Positions 18,999 to 27,593 of a stretch of 64,000 nucleotides of DNA are shown here, one piece after another. The translations under genes were made by a program, and so were the position numbers. The notes beneath the pieces are model-generated. The model ran no database searches and was not told the DNA's origin. It saw nothing but the letters and a program-made list of their open reading frames with translations. Where the stretch lies: contig JAHZAU010000008.1 of assembly GCA_019423755.1 (NCBI GenBank), positions 17,571 through 81,570 on the forward strand. The letters run 5' to 3'. The DNA is from Oscillospiraceae bacterium (lineage in GTDB: Bacteria; Bacillota; Clostridia; Oscillospirales; Ruminococcaceae). Every line of letters starts with the position of its first letter. Position 1 is the stretch's first letter.

Positions 18999-19650
18999 AA
19001 ACCTGCGCTCCTACCAGGCCTTCCGCCGCCGCACCAAGGGTCTGTTTTACCGCAACCCGGTGCTGAGCTGCGGGCTGGCTCTGCCCTTTGCTGCCTCCTC
19101 CGCCACCCTGAGCACCGGCGTGGCCATCTCTTGGGCCATGCTGCTGGTGTATCTGCCCATGATGGTGCTGGCCGCCGTCTGGGGCAGCAAGCTCCCTTTG
19201 TGGAAGCAAGCCATTATCTACCCGCTGGCCGGCAGCCTGCTGCTGATCCCGGCCCGCTTTGCGGTGCGGGTAGTGTCCCCTACCATCTTTAGCTCCCTGG
19301 GTGTTTACTTTGCCCTGCTGTGCGTCAGCGCCATGCTGGCCGTGGGGGTCCGCCGTTCCAACCTGCACACTTCCCCCACCCGGGCCGCCAAAGAGGCCCT
19401 GCTGGAGGTGGCCGGCTTTGCCGCTGTGGTCATTCCTCTCTCCGCCCTGCGCGAGATGCTGGGCAGCGGCACCCTTTGGAACATCCCCCTGCCTTTTGTC
19501 ACCTTCCGCTTCAGCGGCCTGAGCGCCGTGTTTGGCGGGTTTATCCTGCTGGGCTTTGCTATGGCGTTCTTCCGCCTGCTCCATCGGGGCATCCAGCACC
19601 TGATGATCCGTTCTGCCGCTCCTCGACCGGAGGAAGGCCTTCCTCATTAG
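18988..19650 (+). CDS. RnfE/NqrD-like membrane protein, diverged
   Basis: 220 residues, six predicted helices. The N-terminal NPVLSCGLALPFAASS and the LREMLGSGTLW block identify the RnfE/NqrD family. In canonical proteins the first helix contains LGLCP and a later one TNC; here the aligned residues read LALPF and SAML, so the Cys pair that holds the intramembrane 2Fe-2S cluster seems lost, although other Cys lie a few residues away. GAGGTGA ribosome site 5 nt before the ATG at 18988; a GTG at 18979 is less likely. Confidence 0.8.
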   Translation: MRLKNLRSYQAFRRRTKGLFYRNPVLSCGLALPFAASSATLSTGVAISWAMLLVYLPMMVLAAVWGSKLPLWKQAIIYPLAGSLLLIPARFAVRVVSPTIFSSLGVYFALLCVSAMLAVGVRRSNLHTSPTRAAKEALLEVAGFAAVVIPLSALREMLGSGTLWNIPLPFVTFRFSGLSAVFGGFILLGFAMAFFRLLHRGIQHLMIRSAAPRPEEGLPH

Positions 19651-19665
19651 AAAGGAGCCGTCTGC

Positions 19666-20265
19666 ATGAGCTTTTTGTACTTCTTTTCCACCATGTTTTC
19701 CGCCATTGCGCTGGAAAATATGCTCTTCTGCCGGGCGGCGGACGCCCCCGGTATCTACGATACCATCCGCTCCCCCCGGCGCATCCTGGCGCTGACCGCG
19801 GTGGTCACGGCGGTGTGCTCGGTGAGCGCCATCCCGGCTTATTTTGTCAACGGGCTGATCCATCCGCTGCCGTATTTCAGCTACATCGCGCCCCTTTGCT
19901 TTTTGCTGTGTAACCTGCTTGTTTATGGGGCAGGCTATCTAATACTTTCCAAGCGTTTTCCGGCCCTGCTGGAACGCCTGGGCGGGCCGGACCTCCCCTT
20001 CTCAGCGGTAAACTGCGTCACCTTGGGTACCCTGTACCTGGCCGCCACCATGAGCGAGTCCTACCTGTTCTCCCACTTCCTCGGCTACTGTGTCGGCTCG
20101 GGGCTGGGCTTCGGTCTGGCTCTGCTGCTGTTCTGGCTGCTGCGGCAGCGCATCACCTTCTCCCAGGTGCCCCGCGCCTTCCGCGGCCTGCCCATTACCA
20201 TGATCTATCTGGGACTGGTGTCCCTGGCCCTGTACGGCCTGGTGGGGAGCCAGCTTCCGGCCTAG
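19666..20265 (+). CDS. RnfA/NqrE-like membrane protein, diverged
   Basis: 199 residues, six helices. SAVNCVTLGT corresponds to the TTNCAVLGV helix of RnfA, and VPRAFRGLPITMIYLGL to its C-terminal helix. The first-helix LGLCP motif is replaced by RAADAP, so one of the two cluster Cys is missing by my alignment. AGAAAGGAG precedes the ATG. It ends the C-D-E-A run; no RnfB follows. Confidence 0.8.
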   Translation: MSFLYFFSTMFSAIALENMLFCRAADAPGIYDTIRSPRRILALTAVVTAVCSVSAIPAYFVNGLIHPLPYFSYIAPLCFLLCNLLVYGAGYLILSKRFPALLERLGGPDLPFSAVNCVTLGTLYLAATMSESYLFSHFLGYCVGSGLGFGLALLLFWLLRQRITFSQVPRAFRGLPITMIYLGLVSLALYGLVGSQLPA

Positions 20266-20299
20266 CGTCAAACCAAACAGAAAGGCGTGATCCACTTCT

Positions 20300-21496
20300 A
20301 TGGGAAATCCTTATAAAATCAAACATCATACCCGGATCTACCGCCGCTCTCCCGGAAGCATGATCCTGCGCGGTCTGGTGGTGCTGCTGGGGGCGCTTGT
20401 GCTGTTTGGCGCCGGTTGGGGCCTGTACGGCACCGTGACCGGCATGCTGCAGAACCGCCCGCACTCCGACGTCCAGCCGGTGGACCCTGACCCGGAGACC
20501 GACCTGGTGCCCGGCCAGTCGGAAAGCGAGGAGCCTTCCGCCGCCGTGCCGGAGGAGACGCCCGCACCCGCACCGTCTGCCACCTCTCTGGAAGCCGCCT
20601 GGCTTCCCGCCTCCACCGTCACCGACCCGCAGCTCTTCTCCGCCGCTTTGGCAGACGCCGCTGGGCAGGGACAGAACGCCGTGGTAGTGCCGCTGAAAGA
20701 AACCGGCGGACAGGTAAACTACCCCATCGAATACCAGGCGCTCTCCGATGAAAAGAGCCGCGCCGCCGTCACCTTCGACCTGGAGCAGACCGCTTCGCAG
20801 ATCTCCCAGGCGGGGCTGACCCCCGTGGCCTACATCAGCGCCTTCCGGGACGCCCTCTACCCCTCGGCGGACAACACCGCCGCCACCTTCTACCGCGACA
20901 GCGACTTCCTCTGGGTGGATAACGACCCGGAAAAGGGCGGCAAGCCCTGGATGAACCCCTTTGCCGACTCCTCGGTGGCCTATTTGGAGAAGCTGATCTC
21001 CGATGCCGCCCAGGCCGGCTTTACCCAGGTGATCCTGGGGGACTTCCAGTTCCCCGAAGGCTATGCCCTGGATATGATCGACTACGGCGACCACGACGGC
21101 GACGATAAAAACGCCTATCTGGCCTCCCTGCGCCAGCAGCTGGCCGACTACGCCCAGGAGCAAGGGGTGCAGCTGAGCGTCCTGCTGCCGGCTTCCAGCC
21201 TGCTGGGCGGCGGCACCGCCCCGTGGTTTGGCTCTCCCGCCGTGCTGGCTGGGGAGCAGCTGGTGGTGGATATGCGGGCCTCTGCCTTTGGTTCGGGCTT
21301 GGAAAACGACCTGGTGAACATCCCCGACCCGTCCGCTGACCTCAGCAATACCGTCCGCACCGCAGGCTCCGCCCTGCTGCAGCAGTTCCCCGACACCCAG
21401 CTGACCGCCGTCATCTCCGGCTCTTCTCAGGAGGAGATCGACGCCCAGGTCCAGGCGTTGGAGGAGCTTGGCATCGCCTACATCCTGGCGTCCTAA
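20300..21496 (+). CDS. membrane-anchored DUF4015-like putative glycoside hydrolase
   Basis: 398 residues. One N-terminal membrane helix (about 18-40), an acidic Pro/Glu/Ser linker (about 55-95), then a TIM-barrel-like domain. VVPLKETGGQVNYP, PWMNPFADSSVAYL and QVILGDFQFPEG resemble the DUF4015/GH-like family, whose activity is unproven. The domain should be outside the membrane. It lies 34 nt after the Rnf-like operon with no terminator between, so it is probably cotranscribed. The AAAGG site is 14 nt from the ATG, a long spacing. Confidence 0.75.
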   Translation: MGNPYKIKHHTRIYRRSPGSMILRGLVVLLGALVLFGAGWGLYGTVTGMLQNRPHSDVQPVDPDPETDLVPGQSESEEPSAAVPEETPAPAPSATSLEAAWLPASTVTDPQLFSAALADAAGQGQNAVVVPLKETGGQVNYPIEYQALSDEKSRAAVTFDLEQTASQISQAGLTPVAYISAFRDALYPSADNTAATFYRDSDFLWVDNDPEKGGKPWMNPFADSSVAYLEKLISDAAQAGFTQVILGDFQFPEGYALDMIDYGDHDGDDKNAYLASLRQQLADYAQEQGVQLSVLLPASSLLGGGTAPWFGSPAVLAGEQLVVDMRASAFGSGLENDLVNIPDPSADLSNTVRTAGSALLQQFPDTQLTAVISGSSQEEIDAQVQALEELGIAYILAS

Positions 21497-21514
21497 CCAT
21501 TTCCCATAACGCAC

Positions 21515-21550
21515 AAAGCCCACCCTGGTTTCAGCCAGGGTGGGCTTTTT
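21515..21550 (+). terminator. terminator of the Rnf-like operon
   Basis: AAAGCCCACCCTGG and CCAGGGTGGGCTTT around a 6-nt loop, followed by TTTT. Confidence 0.88.
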
Positions 21551-21834
21551 CTATGCAAAGGGAACGGCTGGCCCTTTGGCGGGACAAGGCTCCCAGGGCC
21601 GGGCCTGGGCTGTTCGGGGAAGGCGGCCGGCAGCCGGCTTCACCCAGGGCCGCAGACGTTCCCGGGGCTTCTGCCTCATCCTATGCCGGGTCGGCGCGGG
21701 GGTTCCCGGCGGTAAGGGACACCTCTTTTCGGCAGGAGCCTCCCCGCGGCAGACCGGCCCGCCTCCCGCCGAAAAAGGCGCCCCTCCTGCCCCGGAAAAA
21801 AAGTTTGCCGCCTCCGGCGCCTTTTCCGGACAAA
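21551..21834. other. GC-rich interval without a convincing gene
   Basis: About 285 nt, very GC-rich with many short C/G palindromes. Open frames cross it on the plus strand but have no ribosome site or family signal and continue antisense into phoR. It sits between two convergent terminators. Confidence 0.6.
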
Positions 21835-21868
21835 GAGAAACCCCGGAAGGCCGCAGCCTCCCGGGGAA
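21835..21868 (-). terminator. terminator after phoR
   Basis: CCCCGGGAGGC and GCCTTCCGGGG (21866-21841, minus strand) form an 11-bp stem with loop TGCG, followed by TTTCTC. Confidence 0.75.
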
Positions 21869-21891
21869 AAGAAGAAAGTAAAGAAGATAGC

Positions 21892-23550
21892 TTATGCTTT
21901 GGGCCAGGTCAGGGTGAAAACGCTGCCCTGACCGGGGGTGCTTTCCAGCTTCACCTGCGCGCCCATGCAGGCTGCGCCGTGTTTGACGATGGAAAGTCCC
22001 AGACCGGTGCCGCCGATCTCCTTGGAGTGGCTTTTATCCACCCGGTAGAATCGCTCGAACACCCGGGCCTGTTCCGCCGGAGCGATGCCGATGCCGGTGT
22101 CCGCCACCTGCAGGAAGGGCTGGCCCTCCTGGATGCCTGTGGTCACCGTTACCATGCCGTCGGGGCGGTTGTATTTGACCGCATTGTCGCAGAGATTGAA
22201 GACGACCTCTTCCAGGATGGGCCGCGGCACGTGGACCGTCGCTTCCTCGCCCTGGATAGCCAGGGTCAGGTGCTGGGCCTGGGCCGCATGCTCCAGGCGG
22301 GAAAGGATCTCCTGCCCCAGCTGGTGCAGCTCCACATCCTGCAGCTCGTAGGGCACGCCGCCCTCATCCAGCTGGGAGATACGGATAATGTCCTCCACCA
22401 GGCGGATCAGGTGATGGGCTTCTTCATAGATGCGCTCCGCCGCCCAGTTGACGCCGTCGCCCTGGACCATGCCGTTCTTCATCAGCTCCGCAAAGCCGGA
22501 GATGGAGGTCAGCGGGGTCTTCAGCTCGTGGGAAACATTGGCGGTAAACTCCCGGCGCAGCTGGTCGCGCTGGGTGCGCTCGGTGATGTCAAGCAAAATC
22601 AGGACCGCGCCCTGGATGCCGTCCTCCCAGGAAACCGGGTTGGCCAGCAGCTGCAGGGTACGCTCGCCCCGTTCCAGCAGCACCACGGCGTGTTCCCCCT
22701 GCAGGGCGGTCTCCACCGCCTGCTGGAAGGGTGCGCTGCGGTCCAGGGTCAGCACGCTTTGGCGGCCGGGCAGCAGCTGGGCGCCCAGCAGCTGCAGAGC
22801 GCTGGGGTTGCTGGAAAGCAGGCAGGACTCCTTGTCGATGACAAGCAGGCCCTCGTCCATGTTCTGGGTGATGACCGCGAACTCCTCCTGCTGGCGGCGG
22901 GCCTCCTGGAGCTGGTTGCGGATGGTGCGGTTCTGCTGGCGGATGCGGCTCAGCAGCGGCGCCAGCTCATCGTAACAGTTGCTGTTTTCCGGCTGGTCCA
23001 GGTCCAGGCTGTTGATGGGCGCCACGATGCGCGCCGAAAGATGGGATGCAAACAAGGTGGACAGGATCAGAGCCAGCCCCACTACCAAAAGCAGCGGCGG
23101 CAGCATGCTGAGCACCAGCGCCGTACTGCTGTACAGCGGGGTAGACACCCGCAGGATCTGCCCGTCCGACAGCTTTTTGGCGTAGTAGATGCTGTCCTGG
23201 CTCAGGGTTTCGGAGCGGCGGGTGGCCCAGCCTTCGCCCCATTTTTGGGCGCTTTGGATCTCCTCCCGCTGCTGGTGGTTTTCCATGGACTGGGGGTTGC
23301 TGTGGTTGTCAAACAGCACCTGCCCCTCTGCGTCGATAAGGGTGATGCGGGCGTCCGACAGGCTCAGCCCCTCCAGATACTCGGCGCCCATGCTTTCCAC
23401 ACCGGGCGCCAGATAAGCCGCTTCCCGTTTCAATTCCCGGGAAAGCTGGTCCCCCACAAACTGGTGCAGGACACCCAGCACCAGGATCATGGCAGCGGCC
23501 AGCACGACGGCGCTTACGCTAAGGATCGACCGAAAGATCCGCTTGTTCAA
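21892..23550 (-). CDS. phoR: phosphate sensor histidine kinase PhoR
   Basis: 552 residues: membrane helix near 10-30, extracytoplasmic domain, second helix near 155-175, a PAS-like segment, the phospho-acceptor box FTANVSHELKTPLT and an ATP-binding domain (NLCDNAVKYN, DTGIGI, GGTGLGLSIVKH). It starts with TTG, overlapping the phoB stop by 4 nt (TTGA), so the two are coupled. Position directly downstream of phoB and next to phoU-pst supports phosphate sensing. Start preceded by GGGGAGAGG. Confidence 0.93.
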   Translation of the reverse strand: MNKRIFRSILSVSAVVLAAAMILVLGVLHQFVGDQLSRELKREAAYLAPGVESMGAEYLEGLSLSDARITLIDAEGQVLFDNHSNPQSMENHQQREEIQSAQKWGEGWATRRSETLSQDSIYYAKKLSDGQILRVSTPLYSSTALVLSMLPPLLLVVGLALILSTLFASHLSARIVAPINSLDLDQPENSNCYDELAPLLSRIRQQNRTIRNQLQEARRQQEEFAVITQNMDEGLLVIDKESCLLSSNPSALQLLGAQLLPGRQSVLTLDRSAPFQQAVETALQGEHAVVLLERGERTLQLLANPVSWEDGIQGAVLILLDITERTQRDQLRREFTANVSHELKTPLTSISGFAELMKNGMVQGDGVNWAAERIYEEAHHLIRLVEDIIRISQLDEGGVPYELQDVELHQLGQEILSRLEHAAQAQHLTLAIQGEEATVHVPRPILEEVVFNLCDNAVKYNRPDGMVTVTTGIQEGQPFLQVADTGIGIAPAEQARVFERFYRVDKSHSKEIGGTGLGLSIVKHGAACMGAQVKLESTPGQGSVFTLTWPKA

Positions 23551-24236
23551 TCTTCCTCTCCCCCAATTTTATACCCGACGCCCCGCACCGTCTGGATGCA
23601 GTCCCCGGCCGGGCCCAGCTTTTGGCGCAGGGTCCGGACATGGACGTCCACGGTGCGGCTTTCGCCGTCAAACTCATAGCCCCACACCCGGTCCAGGAGC
23701 TGCGCCCGGGTAAATACCAGGCCCTGATGCTCCAGAAGCAGGCAGAGCAGTTCATATTCCTTCAAGGTCAGGTTCACTTCCTGACCAGCTACCCGCACCA
23801 CATGGCGGGACGGGCAGACATACAGGTCCCCGGTGCGGTATTCCACCAGAGAGGGACGGGGCGCATCCCCGGCCCGGCGCAGCAGCGCCCGTACCCGGGC
23901 CAGCAGCTCCATCATGCCAAAGGGCTTGGCCAGGTAGTCGTCGGCGCCGTTGTCCAGACCCAGGACCTTATCAAACTCACTGCTTTTGGCGGTGAGCATC
24001 ATCACCGGCAGGCGCTGGGTAGCCGGCGAGGTGCGCAGCTTTTTGAGGATCTGCAGTCCGTCCTCCTCCGGCAGCATAATATCCAGCAAAACCAGCTGGG
24101 GACGCTGGGTCTCCATGGCCGCCCAAAACAGCGACGGCCGGGCAAAGCCTTGGGTCTCCAGACCCTGGCTGTTGAGGGTATAGCAGACCAGCTCCCGGAT
24201 GCTGTTGTCGTCCTCTACCAGGTAGATCATCTCCAC
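23547..24236 (-). CDS. phoB: phosphate response regulator PhoB/PhoP
   Basis: 229 residues: receiver domain with VEDD, phospho-acceptor Asp in LLDIMLPEED, Thr in MLTAKS and Lys in LAKPFG, then an OmpR-type winged helix (SRTVDVHVRTLRQKL). It should bind Pho boxes in front of pstS. Followed by phoR with a 4-nt overlap; 33 nt after phoU. Confidence 0.93.
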   Translation of the reverse strand: MEMIYLVEDDNSIRELVCYTLNSQGLETQGFARPSLFWAAMETQRPQLVLLDIMLPEEDGLQILKKLRTSPATQRLPVMMLTAKSSEFDKVLGLDNGADDYLAKPFGMMELLARVRALLRRAGDAPRPSLVEYRTGDLYVCPSRHVVRVAGQEVNLTLKEYELLCLLLEHQGLVFTRAQLLDRVWGYEFDGESRTVDVHVRTLRQKLGPAGDCIQTVRGVGYKIGGEED

Positions 24237-24269
24237 TTTCCTCCGTTTCGGTATGATGTCACCTTTGTA

Positions 24270-24938
24270 TTATAACATATTCCCCGGGTGATGTTCATTG
24301 CTTTCGTGCTCCCCGGTGATGGAATATTCCACCCACTCGGCGATGTTCACTGCATGGTCGCCGATGCGCTCAAAGTACTTGGCCGCCATAAGCAGGTCCA
24401 GGGCAGCGCGGGCGTCGGTGTCCTTGCGGAAGATCAGCTCGGTCAGCTCCTGACGCACCTGGTTAAAGAGAACGTCTACCTGGTCGTCCTCCTGCATGAC
24501 CTTGTGGGCCAGGCGCAGGTCGTTTTTCACAAAAGCTTCCACGCTGTCGGTAACCATCTTCACCGCAGCCAGGGCCATCTGACCCATGGGGACGCGGTTG
24601 GGCAGGTCGGTGCCGGACAGATAGGGCGCCAGCTCGGCCAGGTCGGCTGCCTGGTCGCCGATGCGCTCCATATCGGAGATCATCTTCATGGCAGCGGAGA
24701 TGGTGCGCAGGTCGCGGGCCACCGGCTGCTGCTGCAGAAGCAGACGCAGGCAGAGGCTTTCGATCTCCTGCTCCTTGCGGTCGATCTGCTCGTCGGTGGC
24801 GTAGACTGCGTCGGCGGTGACCCCCTCCTCCTGCATGATCAGCTTGGCCGACAGGGCGATCGCCTGCTCGCACAAGCTGCCCATGCGGATCAATTCGCGG
24901 TGCAGCTCCTCCAGCTGCTGGTCGAAACGTGTTCTCAT
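24270..24938 (-). CDS. phoU: phosphate transport regulator PhoU
   Basis: 222 residues, two repeats of a three-helix PhoU domain with SDMERIGDQAADLAE and KYFERIGDHAVNIAEW metal-binding helices. PhoU links PstSCAB activity to PhoR. The open frame extends far upstream through pstB, but ATG 24938 overlaps the pstB stop by 1 nt (TAATG) and begins MRTRFDQQLEELH, the usual PhoU start. Confidence 0.96.
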   Translation of the reverse strand: MRTRFDQQLEELHRELIRMGSLCEQAIALSAKLIMQEEGVTADAVYATDEQIDRKEQEIESLCLRLLLQQQPVARDLRTISAAMKMISDMERIGDQAADLAELAPYLSGTDLPNRVPMGQMALAAVKMVTDSVEAFVKNDLRLAHKVMQEDDQVDVLFNQVRQELTELIFRKDTDARAALDLLMAAKYFERIGDHAVNIAEWVEYSITGEHESNEHHPGNML

Positions 24939-25693
24939 TATCCGAACCTCCCGGTGATGTAATCTTCGGTGCGTTTGTCTCGGGGCATGGAGAAGATCTC
25001 CTCGGTGGGGCCGCACTCCACCATTTCGCCCATGAGGAAGAAGGCGGTCCGGTCCGAAATACGGGCTGCCTGCTGCATGTTGTGGGTCACCATGATGATG
25101 GTGTATTTCTCCTTGAGCTGGGCTGCCAGCTCCTCGATCTTCAGGGTGGAGATAGGGTCCAGGGCGCTGGTGGATTCGTCCATCAGCAGGACCTTGGGCT
25201 GCACAGCCAGGGCGCGGGCGATGCACAGACGCTGCTGCTGGCCGCCGGAAAGGCCCAGGGCGCTGCGGTTGAGGCGGTCTTTGACCTCATCCCAGATGGC
25301 GGCGCCACGCAGGGACTGCTCTACCAGTTCGTCCAGCTTGACGCGGGAGCGGATACCCTGGATACGGGGGCCGTAGGCCACGTTATCGTAGATGGACATG
25401 GGGAAGGGGTTGGCCTTCTGGAACACCATGCCCACCTCTTTGCGCAGCCAGGTGGGGTCCATAGAGGGGTCGTAGATGCTGTGGCCGTCGTAGACCACCT
25501 CACCCTCGATGCGGATGCCCGGCACCAGGTCGTTCATCCGGTTGAGGGTCTTGAGGAAGGTGGACTTGCCGCAGCCGGAAGGGCCGATCAGTGCGGTGAT
25601 CTGGTTTTCCGGAATTTCCATATTGACATGGTGAAGGGCCTGGTTGGCGCCGTACCACAGGTTCAGGTCCCGGGCCGTGATAATATTCGACAT
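24938..25693 (-). CDS. pstB: phosphate ABC transporter ATP-binding protein PstB
   Basis: 251 residues: Walker A GPSGCGKST, signature LSGGQQQR, Walker B VLLMDESTSALD and H-loop VTHN are intact. Energises phosphate import through PstA/PstC. 12 nt downstream of pstA, 1-nt overlap with phoU. Confidence 0.97.
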   Translation of the reverse strand: MSNIITARDLNLWYGANQALHHVNMEIPENQITALIGPSGCGKSTFLKTLNRMNDLVPGIRIEGEVVYDGHSIYDPSMDPTWLRKEVGMVFQKANPFPMSIYDNVAYGPRIQGIRSRVKLDELVEQSLRGAAIWDEVKDRLNRSALGLSGGQQQRLCIARALAVQPKVLLMDESTSALDPISTLKIEELAAQLKEKYTIIMVTHNMQQAARISDRTAFFLMGEMVECGPTEEIFSMPRDKRTEDYITGRFG

Positions 25694-25705
25694 ACTCTTC
25701 TCTCC

Positions 25706-26551
25706 CTATTTTTTCAGCTTGCGTCCGACGGTGTTGGCGGACAGGTTGATGACCAGTGTCAGCAGCATGAGGATGGTGGCGATGGCAAAGGCCACATCCG
25801 TTTCGCCGCGCTCGTTGGCGTAGACATAGAGGGCCACGGTCAGGGTGGCGGAGGAGGAACCCAGCGACTCTACAAAGCCGTTGAGCACCAGGCCGAAGCC
25901 AGCGGTGAACAGCAGCGCTGCCGACTCGCCGACGATGCGTCCCACCGCCAGGATGCAGCCGGTGACGATACCGTCAATGGCGTTGGGCAGCACCACGGTG
26001 CGCACCATGTGCCATTTGCCGGCGCCCAGGCCCAGCGCGCCTTCGCGGTAGGACTGGGGCACGGTCTTGAGGCTTTCCTGAGTGGTGCGGACGATGGTGG
26101 GCAGGATCATGACCACCAGGGTCAGACCACCGGCCAAAATACCCTGCTGCAGGCCCATCATCTGGATGAAGAACAGCATACCCACCAGACCGAAGATGAT
26201 GGAGGGGATACCGGTGAGGGTCTCGGTGGCAAACTCGATGACCGCCACTACCTTGCGGTTGGTGGCGTACTCGGTCAGATAGATGGCGGCGCCGACGCCC
26301 AGCGGCAGCACCACGATCATCGACAGGAAGATGATATACAAAGTGTTAAGAATGTTTGGCAGAATACCAATGGTATCTTTGATGTAGCTGGTCTGGCTGG
26401 TGAGCAGCTCCCAGCTCAGGCTGCCTACGCCGCGGTAGAACAGATAACCGATCAAAAACACCAGAAGGGCGCAGGTGATGCCGGCGCACAGATACATGAG
26501 AATGCGCAGGGTCCCGTCATAGGCGCGGCGGCGTTGGGATAAAGGTTCCAT
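25706..26551 (-). CDS. pstA: phosphate ABC transporter permease PstA
   Basis: 281 residues, six hydrophobic helices and a permease EAA-like loop (REGALGLGAGKWH). ATG 3 nt after the pstC stop. Forms the membrane channel with PstC. Confidence 0.95.
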   Translation of the reverse strand: MEPLSQRRRAYDGTLRILMYLCAGITCALLVFLIGYLFYRGVGSLSWELLTSQTSYIKDTIGILPNILNTLYIIFLSMIVVLPLGVGAAIYLTEYATNRKVVAVIEFATETLTGIPSIIFGLVGMLFFIQMMGLQQGILAGGLTLVVMILPTIVRTTQESLKTVPQSYREGALGLGAGKWHMVRTVVLPNAIDGIVTGCILAVGRIVGESAALLFTAGFGLVLNGFVESLGSSSATLTVALYVYANERGETDVAFAIATILMLLTLVINLSANTVGRKLKK

Positions 26552-26554
26552 GGA

Positions 26555-27511
26555 TTACGCGTCCTCCTTTTTGCGTTTGATAAAGACGTTGAGGAATACA
26601 TTGATGAGCATGATAAACAAGAACAGTACCAGACCGATGGAGAACAGCGCGTCCCGCTGCAGAGAGCCTACGGCGGCGTAGGACATTTCCGAAGCGATAG
26701 CGGTGGTCAGGAAGCGTACCGAGGTAAAGAGACCCGGCATGTTGGCCACGTTGCCCGACACCATGATGATGGCCATAGCCTCACCGATGGCACGGCCGAC
26801 GCCCAGCACCACGGCGGTGGCAACACCGCTGCGGGCAGCAGGCAGGCTGACCTTAAAGATGGTCTCGATCTTGGTGGCGCCCAGGGCCAGAGAAGCTTCC
26901 TCATACTCCTTGGGGACGGCGTTGAGGGCGGTCTCCGAAACGTTGATGATGGAAGGCAGGATCATAATGGCCAGGACCAGGATGGCTGCCAGCAGGGTGG
27001 CGCCGGAGGCCAGGTCGAAGAGGTTGCGGATCGCCGGTACCAGGACGATCATACCCACCAGGCCGTAAACCACCGACGGGATACCCGCCAGCAGCTCCAC
27101 GGCGGTGTGGATCACCGATGCCACCTTGGGGGGCGCTACCTTGGAGAGGAAGACCGCGGTCATCAGCCCCACCGGCACGCCCAGCACGATGGCTCCGGCG
27201 GTGCCGTAGATGGAGGTGAGGATAAAGGGCAGAATGCCGTAAGCAGGCTCGGTGGCGTTGGTCGGGTCCCAGGTGTCTCCCAGAAGGAAGTCAACAAGCC
27301 CGATCTCCCGGATGGCCGGTACGCCGGAGATGATCAGATAGATGCTGATAAGCAGGACGAATGCCACCGCTACAATGCCGCAAAGCAGGAAGATGCCATG
27401 CATGATCCATTCCATCAGTTCCTTGGCGTTGCGCACCTGCAGGCGAGGGGGGCGGACCGCCTGGGTGGGCTGGTTCTGCTGCGGGGCCTGGAGGGCCTTT
27501 TCGTTTTCCAT
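26555..27511 (-). CDS. pstC: phosphate ABC transporter permease PstC
   Basis: 318 residues from ATG 27511, with a Gln/Pro-rich cytoplasmic N-terminus and six to seven helices; the EAA-like loop reads EEASLALGATKIET. The ATG at 27529 is in frame but the AAAGGAG inside its first codons is the ribosome site for 27511. Follows pstS after 82 nt that contain a hairpin. Confidence 0.95.
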   Translation of the reverse strand: MENEKALQAPQQNQPTQAVRPPRLQVRNAKELMEWIMHGIFLLCGIVAVAFVLLISIYLIISGVPAIREIGLVDFLLGDTWDPTNATEPAYGILPFILTSIYGTAGAIVLGVPVGLMTAVFLSKVAPPKVASVIHTAVELLAGIPSVVYGLVGMIVLVPAIRNLFDLASGATLLAAILVLAIMILPSIINVSETALNAVPKEYEEASLALGATKIETIFKVSLPAARSGVATAVVLGVGRAIGEAMAIIMVSGNVANMPGLFTSVRFLTTAIASEMSYAAVGSLQRDALFSIGLVLFLFIMLINVFLNVFIKRKKEDA

Positions 27512-27543
27512 GATGCTGCTCCTTTTCATCGATACAGGAAGTT

Positions 27544-27572
27544 GCCCCTGTCAGGGAGACCCTGGCAGAGGC
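27544..27572 (-). terminator. intra-operon hairpin between pstS and pstC
   Basis: GCCTCTGCCAGGG and CCCTGACAGGGGC (minus strand) form a 13-bp stem with one mismatch and a 3-nt loop, without a T-run. Probably attenuates or protects mRNA so pstS is made in excess over the permeases. Confidence 0.55.
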
Positions 27573-27593
27573 ATTGGTTGGGGAATCCGAATC

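Noticed and set aside
16985..20265. Canonical Rnf complex
   Set aside because: RnfG and RnfB genes are absent and several cofactor residues appear changed; naming it rnf without qualification would mislead.
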